NCBI RefSeq assembly: GCF_000717745.1
Contig: NZ_JOBH01000001.1
Span: forward strand, 682,001 to 746,000
Direction of reading: 5' to 3'
Length of the DNA: 64,000 nt
Origin: Streptomyces violens
Lineage (GTDB): Bacteria > Actinomycetota > Actinomycetes > Streptomycetales > Streptomycetaceae
Shown: positions 35,075 to 44,538 of the stretch, one piece after another
Numbering within the stretch: the stretch's first letter is position 1
Layout: every line of letters starts with the position of its first letter
Notes under the pieces: model-generated
What the model saw: only the letters and a program-made list of their open reading frames with translations
What the model was told of the DNA's origin: nothing
Database searches by the model: none
Made by a program: the position numbers and the translations under genes

Positions 35075-38000
35075 ATGGATCCCCGGCTCACCGTCGTCAT
35101 CCCGATCTACAACGTGGAGGAGTACCTCCCCGAGTGCCTCGCGTCCGTGGCCGCCCAGACCCTGCGGGAGCTGGACGTGGTGATGGTCGACGACGGCTCC
35201 ACCGACTCCGGGCCACAACTGGCCCGGGAGTTCGCCGCGCGCGACCCGCGCTTCCGGCTGGTGACGCAGGAGAACGGGGGGCTGGGGCACGCCCGCAACA
35301 CCGGTGCCCGGCACGCCGATCCGCGCACCGGCTACCTCACCTTCATGGACAGCGACGACGTGCTGCCGCCGCGCGCGTACGAGGGCCTGGTCGCCCTGCT
35401 GGACAAGTCCGGCTCGGACTTCGCGACCGGCAACGTCTACCGGCTGACCACCGAGGGCCGCAGCCAGGCGTGGCAGCACAAGACCATGACGCGCACGGTC
35501 CTGGGCACCCACATCAGCCGGGACCTGACCCTGCTGGCCGACCGGGTCGCCTGGAACAAGGTCTTCCGCCGCTCCTTCTGGGACCGCCACCGGCTGGCCT
35601 TCCCCGAGGGCGTGCTCTACGAGGACACCCCGCTCACCATCCCCGCGCACTTCCTCGCCGAGGCCGTCGACGTCCTGCACGAGCACGTCTACTACTGGCG
35701 CATCCGCGAGGGCTCGATCACCCGCCGCCGCACCGACGTGAAGGGCGTACGGGACCGGCTCGCCGCCGTCGACGGCGTCAGCCGCTTCCTCGCCGACCCG
35801 GACCGCACCCGCTGGACCCGGCACAAGCGCGACTACGACCGCTCCGTCCTCCTCGACGACCTGCAGTACTTCATCGACGCGCTGCCCATGGCGGGCGAGG
35901 AGTACCACCGGGTCTTCATGACCGGCGCCCGGGACTTCCTCAGCCGCATCGACCCCACGCTCTACGCCGAACTCCCCGTCGAGCAGCGCATCAAGTGGAC
36001 GCTGATCCGGGAGGGCCGCCTCGACGACCTGCTGCGGCTGCTGGAGTACCAGCAGCGGAACAACTCCGGCTTCCACGTGGCGGGCCCGCCGCTGCGCAAG
36101 CGCGCGGTGCTCGCCGTCGGCGGCGGCCGGCCGATCCCGCTGCCGCCCGAGGTCACCCGGCTCACCGCCCAGGACCTGCCGGTACGGGCGCGGCTGCGGG
36201 AGGCGGTGTGGCGCGACGGCAAGCTGGTGCTGCGCGGCTACGCCTACATCCGCAACATCGCGGCACCCGGCCGGCTGCGCTGCCTGAAGGCGGCGGTGCT
36301 GATGTCGGGCAGGCGGCGGATCGTGCTGCCGGTACGGTCCGTGCCCGCGCCGGACGCCACCCACAACTCCCGCCAGGAACAGCACTGTTACGACTGGTCC
36401 GGCTTCGAGATCACGGTCGATCCCCAGCGGCTGGCCAAGGGCGGCCGGTTCCGGCCCGGCCAGTGGAAGGCGGGCATCGTGGTCGCCGGGGCCGGCGTGG
36501 TGCGGCCCGCCGCGCTGCGCGCCCTGGACACCGGCTCCGGCGCGCACCCGCTGCCGCACGAAGTGGCCGACGGGATGCGGGTGGTGCCCTGGTACAAGGA
36601 CGGGCGGCTGCATCTGTCGGTGGAGCGGACCGTGCGGCGGCTGGCCGGGCAGCGCACGGTGGGCGATGACGCGGCCGAGCTGACCGTGGACGACGCCTCG
36701 GCCAACGCGCCGGTCGCGCTGCGGCTGACCCGCCGCGGCACGGACGCATGCCTCGAACGGCCGCTCACGGAGGCGGACATCGCCGCCGAGGGCACCGGCC
36801 ACCGCCTCACGCTGCGCATCGACCCGGCCGAGCTGGCCGAGCCGGCCACGGGCGAGACCGCCCCGGGTGCCGGGCAGGAGGCCGCCGCCACCTGGGACCC
36901 CGTACTGGTCTACGCGGACGGCCGGACGGCCCGGATCGCGGCCGACCCCACTGCCCCGGCCTGGCGGGGGGTCGACAGCGGCGGCCGGGAGCTGGTGGTC
37001 ACCGCCACCGCGGCCGGCAACCTCGTCCTGCACCTCCGCGCCCCCGAGCCGTTCGCCGACCATCTGGCGTGGCGGCCCGACGGGTCGCTGGAGGTGGCCG
37101 GGCGGCTGCCGGGCGCGGCCGGGGAGGCGCCGCTCGCGGCCGTGCTGCGGCACAGCCGGTACGCCGCCGAGGCGGTCTTCCCCGCCACCCGGGACGGCGA
37201 GCGGTTCACGGCCGTACTGCAGCCCGCCGCGGTCCCCTCCTGCGGCGGGCAGCGGCCGCTGCGCGAGGGCCGCTGGTACCTCTTCCTGCGCGCGGCGGAC
37301 AGCGCCGGTACGGTCGGGCCGGGCGCCGAGTACGACGCGGGCGCGGCGGACGACGCGGCCGCCGGAGCGGTCGCCCCGCACACCGGCCACCGGCACGACG
37401 CCGGTGACCTGCCCGTACGGTTGTGCCCCACGCTCTTCGCCGGGCTGCCCGCGGCCAGTCCCGCGGCGCCCCGGCCGCTCACCGTGGACCGCCGCTTCCA
37501 CGACCGGCTCTTCGTCGAGGCGGGCCCCGCGGTGCCGGACACGGACCGCGGCCCGTACCGGCAGCGGCTGCTGCGCGAGGAGCACTACCCGCGGCGCCGC
37601 TCCCGCCCGCTGCGCGAGACGGTCCTCTTCAGCAGCTTCGACGGGCGCTGCGGCGGCGACTCGCCGCGCGCCGTGCAGCGGGAGCTGGCGCGCCGCGATC
37701 CGGCCGCCGAGCACCTGTGGGTGGTCCGCGACGCCCACGCGCACGTCCCCGAGGGCACCCGCCCAGTGCTGCTGGGCAGTACCGAGTGGCACGAGGCGCT
37801 GGCCCGCAGCCGCCGCATCGTCACCAACACCCACCTCCCGGAGTGGTTCGTCCGCCGCCCGGGCCAGCGGGTCCTGCAGACCTGGCACGGCACCCCGGTC
37901 AAGCGCATCGGCACCGACCTGGCCGGCACGCTCTGCGCCGACCTGGTCCACCTGTGGCCGCAGCCGCGCCGCGGCCACCAGTGGAGCGTGCTGCTCTCCC

Positions 38001-38695
38001 CCAACGCGCACAGCACGTCCCTGCTGGGCCGGACCCTGGGGTACGAAGGAGAGATCCACGAGACCGGTCTGCCGCGCACCGATGTCCTGGTCGCCGACGT
38101 CGCCGCCGATCTCGACAAGCCGGCCCGGCGGGTACGCGAGCGCCTCGGCATCCCCGCGGACAAGAAGGTGGTGCTGTACGCGCCGACGCAGCGGGACGAC
38201 AAGGCGTACGACGCGGACCACTACCGGCTGCATCTGCCGCTGGACGTGGCGCACGCCAGGGCGGCGCTCGGCGACGACCACGTCCTGCTGCTGCGCAGCC
38301 ATCCGCTGGTGGCCGACCGGGTGCCGGGCGGGGCCGACGGCTTCGTGCGGGACGTGACCGACTTCCCGGACGCGATGGAGCTGCTGCTGGCCGCCGACGT
38401 GCTGGTGACGGACTACTCCTCGCTGGCGGTGGACTTCGCCAACACCGGGCGCCCGATGCTGTTCCTGACGCCGGATCTGGAGCACTTCCGGGACACCGTG
38501 CGCGGCTTCACCTTCGACTTCGAGGCGGAGGTGCCGGGGCCGCTGCTGAGGGACACCGGGGAGCTGGTGGACGCGCTGCGCGACCTGGACGGGGTCGCGC
38601 GGCGCAGCGCGGACGCGTACGCGCGCTTCCGCGCGGCGTACTGCGCGCGGGACGACGGGCGGGCCACGGCCCGGGCCGCCGACCTGCTGGCCTGA
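35075..38695 (+). CDS. Large GT2-TagF wall-polymer synthase with central beta-rich domains
   Basis: A 1206-residue protein. The GT2 domain is N-terminal (LTVVIPIYNVEEYLPECLAS; LTFMDSDDVLPPRAY near 90). Residues about 330-830 have no named domain in my reading; they contain repeated beta-strand-like segments (WRDGKLVLRGYAYIRNIAAP, ELVVTATAAGNLVLHLRAPE) and are probably sugar- or polymer-binding sandwiches. The C-terminal TagF domain has VLFSSFDGRCGGDSPRAVQ near 850, TWHGTPVKRIGTDL near 935 and LVTDYSSLAVDFANTGRP near 1108. It probably polymerises glycerol-phosphate-like units. ATG at 35075 starts the GT2 fold directly; the Shine-Dalgarno sequence is weak. It is divergent from the 34905 gene. 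Confidence 0.86.
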   Translation: MDPRLTVVIPIYNVEEYLPECLASVAAQTLRELDVVMVDDGSTDSGPQLAREFAARDPRFRLVTQENGGLGHARNTGARHADPRTGYLTFMDSDDVLPPRAYEGLVALLDKSGSDFATGNVYRLTTEGRSQAWQHKTMTRTVLGTHISRDLTLLADRVAWNKVFRRSFWDRHRLAFPEGVLYEDTPLTIPAHFLAEAVDVLHEHVYYWRIREGSITRRRTDVKGVRDRLAAVDGVSRFLADPDRTRWTRHKRDYDRSVLLDDLQYFIDALPMAGEEYHRVFMTGARDFLSRIDPTLYAELPVEQRIKWTLIREGRLDDLLRLLEYQQRNNSGFHVAGPPLRKRAVLAVGGGRPIPLPPEVTRLTAQDLPVRARLREAVWRDGKLVLRGYAYIRNIAAPGRLRCLKAAVLMSGRRRIVLPVRSVPAPDATHNSRQEQHCYDWSGFEITVDPQRLAKGGRFRPGQWKAGIVVAGAGVVRPAALRALDTGSGAHPLPHEVADGMRVVPWYKDGRLHLSVERTVRRLAGQRTVGDDAAELTVDDASANAPVALRLTRRGTDACLERPLTEADIAAEGTGHRLTLRIDPAELAEPATGETAPGAGQEAAATWDPVLVYADGRTARIAADPTAPAWRGVDSGGRELVVTATAAGNLVLHLRAPEPFADHLAWRPDGSLEVAGRLPGAAGEAPLAAVLRHSRYAAEAVFPATRDGERFTAVLQPAAVPSCGGQRPLREGRWYLFLRAADSAGTVGPGAEYDAGAADDAAAGAVAPHTGHRHDAGDLPVRLCPTLFAGLPAASPAAPRPLTVDRRFHDRLFVEAGPAVPDTDRGPYRQRLLREEHYPRRRSRPLRETVLFSSFDGRCGGDSPRAVQRELARRDPAAEHLWVVRDAHAHVPEGTRPVLLGSTEWHEALARSRRIVTNTHLPEWFVRRPGQRVLQTWHGTPVKRIGTDLAGTLCADLVHLWPQPRRGHQWSVLLSPNAHSTSLLGRTLGYEGEIHETGLPRTDVLVADVAADLDKPARRVRERLGIPADKKVVLYAPTQRDDKAYDADHYRLHLPLDVAHARAALGDDHVLLLRSHPLVADRVPGGADGFVRDVTDFPDAMELLLAADVLVTDYSSLAVDFANTGRPMLFLTPDLEHFRDTVRGFTFDFEAEVPGPLLRDTGELVDALRDLDGVARRSADAYARFRAAYCARDDGRATARAADLLA

Positions 38696-38723
38696 GGCCG
38701 CGGCCCGGGTTCAGCAGCGGGGA

Positions 38724-39734
38724 TCAGCGGCTCCGCAGCCGCCGGAGGCCCTTGGTGACGACGGGCGGCAGCAGCAGGAGGGCTGCCCGCCGGGCGCGGG
38801 CCTTCGGGCGGCGGGCGGCGGCCCGGCGCTGCGCCGCCTCGGCCGCCGCCCCGGCCTCGCCCGCGGCGGCCGCGGCCCGCGCGTCGCTCTCCTCTCGCCG
38901 CCGCCGGATCTCCTCTGCCGCACGTTCTTCGGCCCGCAGCGCCTCGTAGTACCGGGACCGCGGCGGCTCGGGCATGGCCGGTCCGCGCTCGCCGACCAGC
39001 CGCAGCACCCGGTGCCCGGCGATGGTCTGGAGGTCGGCGTGGCAGTCGGCGCGGCCCACGATCTCCAGGATCAGCGCCTCCTGCCAGGGCGCCGGGTCGC
39101 CCCAGGTGCCGTAGAACTTGCAGCGGCTCAGGCAGATGGGCCGCAGCCCCTCGGTGAACAGCGCTTCCCAGGTGGCGGCCGAGACGCCCGGCGTGTGCTC
39201 GGAGCGGTAGTCGTCCAGTACCACCACTCCTTCGGGTGACAGCACGCGGCGCGCGGCCGTGATGTCACCGCGTACGTGGTCGTACAGGTGCGAGGCGTCG
39301 ACGTGCACGAAGCGGCAGCTGCCCGGGGCGACCTTCTCGGGGACGAGCGAAGTGGGGCCCTGGATGATCGTGGGCAGCTCGTCGTGGAAGGCGAGGTAAT
39401 TCGCCTCGAAGGCGCGGCGGCTGAGCGTCGCGTACGAGCGCTGCATTTCCTCGTCGTTGGCCGCGTCCCCGGCCGGGGAATCGAAGAGGTCGCAGACCGT
39501 GAATTCCTCCCCCGAGTCGAGGTAACGGCCCAGGAAAGCGGCGCTCTTCCCCAGGTACGCGCCCATTTCCAGCAGGTCGCCGCGCACGCCGGAACGGGCC
39601 TGATGGGTCAGCAGCCAGTCGAAGAGCACCTGGTCCTGGTCGAAGAACCAGCCCTTGACGTCCGCGAGCGTGCCGGGGCGCGGCAGCCCCGTTCCGGCGG
39701 GCGCGGCGACGGTCTCGGTGTGCAGTGGGGTCAT
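38724..39734 (-). CDS. TylF-like class I methyltransferase, paralogue
   Basis: A 336-residue paralogue of the 31670 methyltransferase. It shares LLEMGAYLGKSAAFLGRYL, FTVCDLFDSPAGDAANDEE, RRAFEANYLAFHDELP and VVVLDDYRSEHTPG, so it should also be a metal-dependent SAM O-methyltransferase. It differs in a long charged helix (about 265-315, RAEERAAEEIRRRREESDA) before the conserved end LLPPVVTKGLRRLRSR. ATG at 39734 has GAGAGG 7 bases upstream and gives the same MT start as the paralogue; an ATG at 39770 is the alternative. It is the last of three minus-strand genes after the Stealth and GT-C genes. Confidence 0.85.
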   Translation of the reverse strand: MTPLHTETVAAPAGTGLPRPGTLADVKGWFFDQDQVLFDWLLTHQARSGVRGDLLEMGAYLGKSAAFLGRYLDSGEEFTVCDLFDSPAGDAANDEEMQRSYATLSRRAFEANYLAFHDELPTIIQGPTSLVPEKVAPGSCRFVHVDASHLYDHVRGDITAARRVLSPEGVVVLDDYRSEHTPGVSAATWEALFTEGLRPICLSRCKFYGTWGDPAPWQEALILEIVGRADCHADLQTIAGHRVLRLVGERGPAMPEPPRSRYYEALRAEERAAEEIRRRREESDARAAAAAGEAGAAAEAAQRRAAARRPKARARRAALLLLPPVVTKGLRRLRSR

Positions 39735-39858
39735 GTCCGGCCTCTCGACGGAAATCGCGGCGGCAGACATTAACCGCCGGGTGGCCGGAATTCCGGAATG
39801 CGGCGGGTGGTCGGCGCGTAAGAAGTACTCCTGTTCTGCTGTGCTCGGTTCCGCGTGC

Positions 39859-41436
39859 TCAGTTCCGCCGCACGAAGAGGGCGATATTTCCGCCGGGCCC
39901 GTCCAGCCAGTACCGCTGTACGAACAGCGCGTGCAGCAGCCGCCATTTGGCCATTTCCCGGTCGTTGTGGCGGAACCACCGGGTGCGGTCCACGCCGTCG
40001 GCGGCGACCAGCCAGACCCGGCCGGTGCGGGCCAGCCGCGCGCGGATCTCCCGCAGCGGCGCGTCCCGCCCGTAGAGCGTGCCCGACTCCGCGCCCGAGA
40101 CGCCGAGCGTGAGGTCCGTGAGCCCGGCGAACCGCTCCGGGTGGGCGAGCCCTACCCGGCGTTCGTAGGTGGGCACGAAGAAGACGCCGTCCCCGGGGGC
40201 GGCGTGGCGCGCGACGGCCGCCGCCACGGCCGCGAGGTCGTCCGGGCGGCCGGTCCGCAGCCGTTCGCGCTGCTGGGCGGGGAGCTGGCACAGAAACGCC
40301 ACCACGACCGCGGCCGCGCCCGCCGCCGCCACCACGCGCGGCGGCAGCCGCCGGGACCGCCGTACGGCCGCCGCGACCACCAGCCGCTCGGCTCCGGCCG
40401 CCGCGGCCAGCGCCACGCCCGGCAGCGAGAAGAGCAGATAGCGGTCGAGGAAGACCGGGTGCCACTGGGAGACCACGAAGAGCAGGGCGGCCGGCAGCAG
40501 GGCGAGTGGCAGCGCGACGGCGGACAGGCCGAGCGGGCCGCGGCGCGGCAGCGGGCGCCGGGCTGCCACCGCCAGCAGGAGGCACACCACCACGACGACC
40601 GGCACGGACGGCCCGGCGAACGACCGCAGCAGCAGCCAGGCGGCGCGCAGCCCTGGCGGGTAGAGCCAGTTCAGCTGGTGGCTCTGGCCACGGGACAGCG
40701 CCACGAGAGGCAGCAGCGCGAGGGCCACCGCGCAGGCCGCGGCCGCCCAGCGCCACCACACAGCCCGCGGCACCCGTGAGACCAGCAGCGTCAGCGCGTG
40801 CGCGGCCAGCACCAGCACGGCGCACTCGTGGAGCAGCGCGGTGAGCGCCGTGACCGCCGCGTACGCCGTCCAGTTCCGGGCCCGGCCGCGCCGTACGGCA
40901 CTCGTCAGCAGCAGCGTGGACAGCGCGGCGCCGGCCGTGACCAGCGCGTAGGAGCGGGCCTCCTGCGCGTAGTGGCTCACCGTGGGGAAAGCGGCGAAGA
41001 GCAGCCCGGCCCACAGGCCGACGCGCGGCGCGGCCAGCCGGCTGCCGGTCAGCGCCACCAGCCCGGCCGCGGCCGTCGCGCCGAGCACGGAGGGCAGCCG
41101 CAGCGCCGTCTCGCCGCCGCCCAGCAGCGCGCGGACGCCGTGCATCAGGGCGTAGTACAGGCCGTGCACCGCGTCGGCGGTGCCGAGCAGATGCCAGAGC
41201 TGGGGCAGCGAGCGGCCCGCGACCTGCGCGGTGGCCGCCTCGTCCCGCCACAGCGTCCCGCGGTCCAGTCCCCACAGGCCCAGCGCGAGCATGACGGCGC
41301 ACGGGATCAGCACCGCGATCAGGGTGGCGCGGCGCCGCGCGCGCGGACCGCCGCGCGCGGTCAGCGGGGCGCGGCCGCCCGGCACCGCGGACGGCGGCCG
41401 CTCCTCCTGGGGGTCGGCGACACCCGGCCCGCTCAT
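39859..41436 (-). CDS. GT-C-type membrane glycosyltransferase (GT39/ArnT-like)
   Basis: A 525-residue polytopic membrane protein with about 10-12 hydrophobic segments. The first external loop has [18 protein letters not shown]; the Asp-Glu pair after a tryptophan is the catalytic mark of GT-C enzymes that use a polyprenyl-phosphate sugar. A mainly soluble C-terminal domain (about 390-525) follows the membrane part. It probably adds a sugar to a wall polymer or protein outside the membrane. It overlaps the upstream Stealth gene by ATGA, so both belong to one operon. The exact family is uncertain. Confidence 0.8.
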   Translation of the reverse strand: MSGPGVADPQEERPPSAVPGGRAPLTARGGPRARRRATLIAVLIPCAVMLALGLWGLDRGTLWRDEAATAQVAGRSLPQLWHLLGTADAVHGLYYALMHGVRALLGGGETALRLPSVLGATAAAGLVALTGSRLAAPRVGLWAGLLFAAFPTVSHYAQEARSYALVTAGAALSTLLLTSAVRRGRARNWTAYAAVTALTALLHECAVLVLAAHALTLLVSRVPRAVWWRWAAAACAVALALLPLVALSRGQSHQLNWLYPPGLRAAWLLLRSFAGPSVPVVVVVCLLLAVAARRPLPRRGPLGLSAVALPLALLPAALLFVVSQWHPVFLDRYLLFSLPGVALAAAAGAERLVVAAAVRRSRRLPPRVVAAAGAAAVVVAFLCQLPAQQRERLRTGRPDDLAAVAAAVARHAAPGDGVFFVPTYERRVGLAHPERFAGLTDLTLGVSGAESGTLYGRDAPLREIRARLARTGRVWLVAADGVDRTRWFRHNDREMAKWRLLHALFVQRYWLDGPGGNIALFVRRN

Positions 41437-43307
41437 GGCTCCGGCAGCTCGTACGGGCTCGGCAGCGGGAAGTACGCCTCCAGGAACGGCCGCAGCAGCG
41501 CGAGCTGGTCCGCCAGGTCGGTCTCCTCCGACTGGGTGTCATTGAGGCAGAAGACGTCCCGGTCGCGGCGGGCGAGCAGCCGGTCCAGCCGGTCGGCGGC
41601 GTTGGGCCGGGAGAGGTCGAGGTAGGAGTAGGCGATGTCGGCGGGCAGCGCACGGCCGGTGTGGAAGGCGTAGTAGTGGTGCAGCGAGGACGGGATGGAG
41701 ATGTCGTCCATGCTGCGGAAGCGGTGCGAGGCGGTCGCCCGGTGCTCGGCGGTGAATTCCCGTTCTATCTCCGTGAGCACGCTGCGCCGCAGGGCGTGCG
41801 GGACGTGCTTCATCTTCTGCACCGGTGTGGTGCCGAAGCGGGCCTCGATGAGCGCGCGGTTGTTCTTGCCCGCGACGGACACCGGGACGTCGTCGTCGCC
41901 GGGCGGGCCGAGCGGCACCAGCGCGGGCGAGGGGAAGTACTTCGTCAGCCCGTTGGCCAGGAAGAAGTCGTGCGGTGACGCCTCGCGGCCGAGGAAGACG
42001 TCGTCGTTGAAGTAGAGGAAGTGCTCCGAGAGGCCCTCGATGTGGTGCAGCTGGCTCTCGATGGCGTGCGAGTTGAAGGTCGGCAGCGCGCTCTGGTCGG
42101 TGAATATCTCGCGGTGGCTGACGACCTTCACGCGCGGGTGCGCGGTGTTCAGCCAGGGCGGTACCTGGTCGTCGGTGACGAGGTAGATGTCGCGCACCCA
42201 GGGCGCGTACATGTCCAGCGAGCGCAGCGAATAGCGCAGCTCGTCGCGGTTGGCGTAGCGCGCCGCGTTGGCCGCCTCGTCGTGGTACGCCTGTCCGGTG
42301 TACGCGGCGCGGCGCTCCAGCCAGGCCGGGTCGGCGCCGTCCACCCAGGTGTAGACGACGTCGACGGGGAAGGTGAGGTCGCCGGGGAGCGGGACGGTGA
42401 AGTCGCGGTAGGTGGCCACCCGGGGGGCGCGGTCGTCGCCCGAGCCGTTGGGGCAGGTGAAGAGCGCGGCGGGGACGCTGATCCGGTGCCCTTCCGCCGG
42501 TACCCACTCGGTGACGGCGTTCCGCCGCGGGGCGATCAGCCGGTCCCCCTCGCGCGGCCAGAACTCCACGTCGCAGCCGTACGCCTCGTCCAGCACGAGC
42601 GACCGGCCGGGGTCGGTACGGAACCAGGTGACCCGGAACAGCCCGGCCCGCGCGGCCCGGTGCCAGCCGCCGGAGTCGTAGCCGGGCACGGTGTGCCGGA
42701 CCTCGTTGCCCGGGGCCAGCAGGGAGACGTAGCCGGGCAGCGCGCGGCACCGGGCGGCCAGCGCGGCGAGCGCGCGCGGACCGTCCTCCGCGGCCACCGC
42801 GACCACGCCCCGGCCGCGCTCCTTGCCGCGAACGCAGAAGTGGCCGACGCCGGCCTGCTCCAGGGTCTCGGCGACGGTGACGAGGTTGTCGCGGCGCGCC
42901 CGGGCGGGTGAAAGGTCGTGCTGCACAAGGGCGATACGTGGGTGCCCGTCGGCCATCGTGACGGCCCGGCCGGGCCCGGCGGCGAGGGCGCGGTGGCACA
43001 GCGCCACGCCCCGGGTGCGCAGCCCGGACAGGTGCCGGGCCGTCGCCAGCCAGCTGACCTGCTGCTTGATGCGGCGGCGCAGCTCCGGGGTGGAGCGGGT
43101 CGCGATGGCCCGCCGCAGGTGTTCCGGTACCGCCTTGCGGTAGACCGACACCAGGGTCGACGCCTCCGGGTTGATCCGCCGCACCGTCCCCGCGGCGCGG
43201 CGGGCACCCGGATGCCGTACGGGCCTGCGGCGTGGCTCGGCGGTCCGCTGTCCCATCTGTGCACTCACTCCGGTCTCCCCCTTCGCCTCTCCCCGCGGTC
43301 CGGTCAT
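41433..43307 (-). CDS. Stealth-family sugar phosphotransferase
   Basis: A 624-residue protein. The C-terminal half has the Stealth regions: CR1 [18 protein letters not shown] near residue 315, CR2 [20 protein letters not shown] with [13 protein letters not shown] and [18 protein letters not shown]3 with [15 protein letters not shown], and a CR4-like [11 protein letters not shown] near the end. Stealth enzymes transfer hexose-1-phosphate from UDP-sugars to make phosphodiester-linked glycans (bacterial capsules; human GNPTAB). The N-terminal 310 residues are unassigned and resemble the matching region of the GT4-Stealth protein. ATG at 43307 follows AGGGG; a GTG at 43268 after GGGGGAG is equally possible. 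It heads a three-gene minus-strand operon. Confidence 0.88.
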   Translation of the reverse strand: MTGPRGEAKGETGVSAQMGQRTAEPRRRPVRHPGARRAAGTVRRINPEASTLVSVYRKAVPEHLRRAIATRSTPELRRRIKQQVSWLATARHLSGLRTRGVALCHRALAAGPGRAVTMADGHPRIALVQHDLSPARARRDNLVTVAETLEQAGVGHFCVRGKERGRGVVAVAAEDGPRALAALAARCRALPGYVSLLAPGNEVRHTVPGYDSGGWHRAARAGLFRVTWFRTDPGRSLVLDEAYGCDVEFWPREGDRLIAPRRNAVTEWVPAEGHRISVPAALFTCPNGSGDDRAPRVATYRDFTVPLPGDLTFPVDVVYTWVDGADPAWLERRAAYTGQAYHDEAANAARYANRDELRYSLRSLDMYAPWVRDIYLVTDDQVPPWLNTAHPRVKVVSHREIFTDQSALPTFNSHAIESQLHHIEGLSEHFLYFNDDVFLGREASPHDFFLANGLTKYFPSPALVPLGPPGDDDVPVSVAGKNNRALIEARFGTTPVQKMKHVPHALRRSVLTEIEREFTAEHRATASHRFRSMDDISIPSSLHHYYAFHTGRALPADIAYSYLDLSRPNAADRLDRLLARRDRDVFCLNDTQSEETDLADQLALLRPFLEAYFPLPSPYELPEP

Positions 43308-43376
43308 TTACCCCTATGGGCGTTTGATGCAACTATGACGCCGTACGTCCGGGTACACATCCCCTGCGCACCCGGA

Positions 43377-43404
43377 CCCCGTGGGTGTTCACACGCCCAC
43401 GGGG
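43377..43404. promoter_or_regulatory. Hairpin in the divergent wall-polymer promoter region
   Basis: CCCCGTGGG and CCCACGGGG form 9-bp arms around a 10-base loop, midway between the divergent Stealth operon and the 43507 operon. Neither gene ends here, so an operator or leader structure is more likely than a terminator. Confidence 0.4.
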
Positions 43405-43506
43405 GAGGCTCACGTAAGGGATGACTCGCCAGGGCGCGAGAAGGATGCCCTGCCACGTGCCCAGCGGGCGCCGCCCCGCGTCCCACGGAAGGGAGCACCG
43501 GCCGCC

Positions 43507-44538
43507 ATGGACCAGGCCCTGCTGTCGCGAGCGGTGAAAGCCGGCCGCCGTGCCCGCCGCGCGGCGGCCGGCGTACGCCGCCGCATCGAGCGCGTCGACA
43601 CCGTCCCGGTGCTCGCCGCACGGCTGCGCCCGCGGCCCGTGCTGCGCCCCGTCCACCTGTCCGTACTGGGCGGCCGCACCCTGAACGTGGCGGTGCGTTA
43701 CCCCCGCCGCGCCCACGGGATCGGCACCGCGCTGCTCCATCTGGACCACCGCGGCCACCGCCGGACCGCCGCGCTGACCCCCGAGGCCCAGCCCGACGGC
43801 ACCCTGCTGCTCACCGCCACGGCCCCGCTGCACTTCGCCCCGCACGGCGAGCCCGCCGAGTACGCCGAGCCCGGCGCCCTCGCGCTGGGCCCCGGCCTCT
43901 GGCGGCTGTCGCTGGCCGTGACGGACACGGCGGGCCGGGAGATCGTGGCCGGCCTCGGCGCGGCCCCGCCCCGCACCGCCGGCGGCCCGACCCTCCCGCA
44001 CTCCCCCGACCCCGGCAGCGGAGCCCTCTTCCGCCCAGTGCGTTCCGCCGACGGACACGCGCTGCTCAAGGTGTCGGCCCCCGCCCCGCAGGCCGAACTG
44101 GTCGCGCTCGGACTGCGCTGGGACCGCGTCACCGTGCAGGTCCGGCTGGTCGGCCCGCTGCCCCGGCACGCCGTCTGGACGGCCGAGGCGGTCCGGCAGG
44201 GCGCCGGTTCCACCGTGCTGCCGATGCCGCTGGAGCAGCACTCGGGCCACCTCACGGCCGACCTGCCGCTGCCCGCGATGGCCGCCGACGGACACGTCCA
44301 GCACACCTGGGAAGTACGGCTGCGGTCCGGGCGGACCCGGCTGAAGGTCGGCCGCCGGCTGACCGACGTACGCCGCCCGAAGCGGGTCTTCCGTACGCCC
44401 TACCGCTCGATAGCGCTCGCGGACGGCCGGCTGCTGCGGGTGCACGCCCACTTCTCCGCCGCCGGGACCCTCGCCGTCAGCTGCGCCGCGTACGCACCAC
44501 CCGCCCGCGCCCACGAGACCTCGGAGGACCGGCCATGA
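43507..44538 (+). CDS. Wall-polymer cluster protein of unknown function, beta-rich
   Basis: A 343-residue protein that I do not recognise. A basic helical N-terminus ([20 protein letters not shown]) is followed by beta-strand-like sequence (VHLSVLGGRTLNVAVRY, GLWRLSLAVTDTAGREIVAG, ALLKVSAPAPQAELVALGLRW). No transmembrane segment or catalytic motif is visible. Its strand pattern resembles the central region of the 1206-residue GT2-TagF protein, so it may be a stand-alone carbohydrate-binding partner. ATG at 43507 is chosen for GGAAGGGAG about 12 bases upstream. The stop overlaps the GT4-Stealth start by ATGA, which ties it to that enzyme. Confidence 0.75.
   Translation: MDQALLSRAVKAGRRARRAAAGVRRRIERVDTVPVLAARLRPRPVLRPVHLSVLGGRTLNVAVRYPRRAHGIGTALLHLDHRGHRRTAALTPEAQPDGTLLLTATAPLHFAPHGEPAEYAEPGALALGPGLWRLSLAVTDTAGREIVAGLGAAPPRTAGGPTLPHSPDPGSGALFRPVRSADGHALLKVSAPAPQAELVALGLRWDRVTVQVRLVGPLPRHAVWTAEAVRQGAGSTVLPMPLEQHSGHLTADLPLPAMAADGHVQHTWEVRLRSGRTRLKVGRRLTDVRRPKRVFRTPYRSIALADGRLLRVHAHFSAAGTLAVSCAAYAPPARAHETSEDRP

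Noticed and set aside
32099..38485. A 2128-codon open frame on the minus strand
   Set aside because: It lies antisense to the methyltransferase and the 1206-residue synthase and in a shifted frame of the 32590 gene. It is low-complexity Arg/Val/Gly-rich sequence typical of GC-rich shadows.
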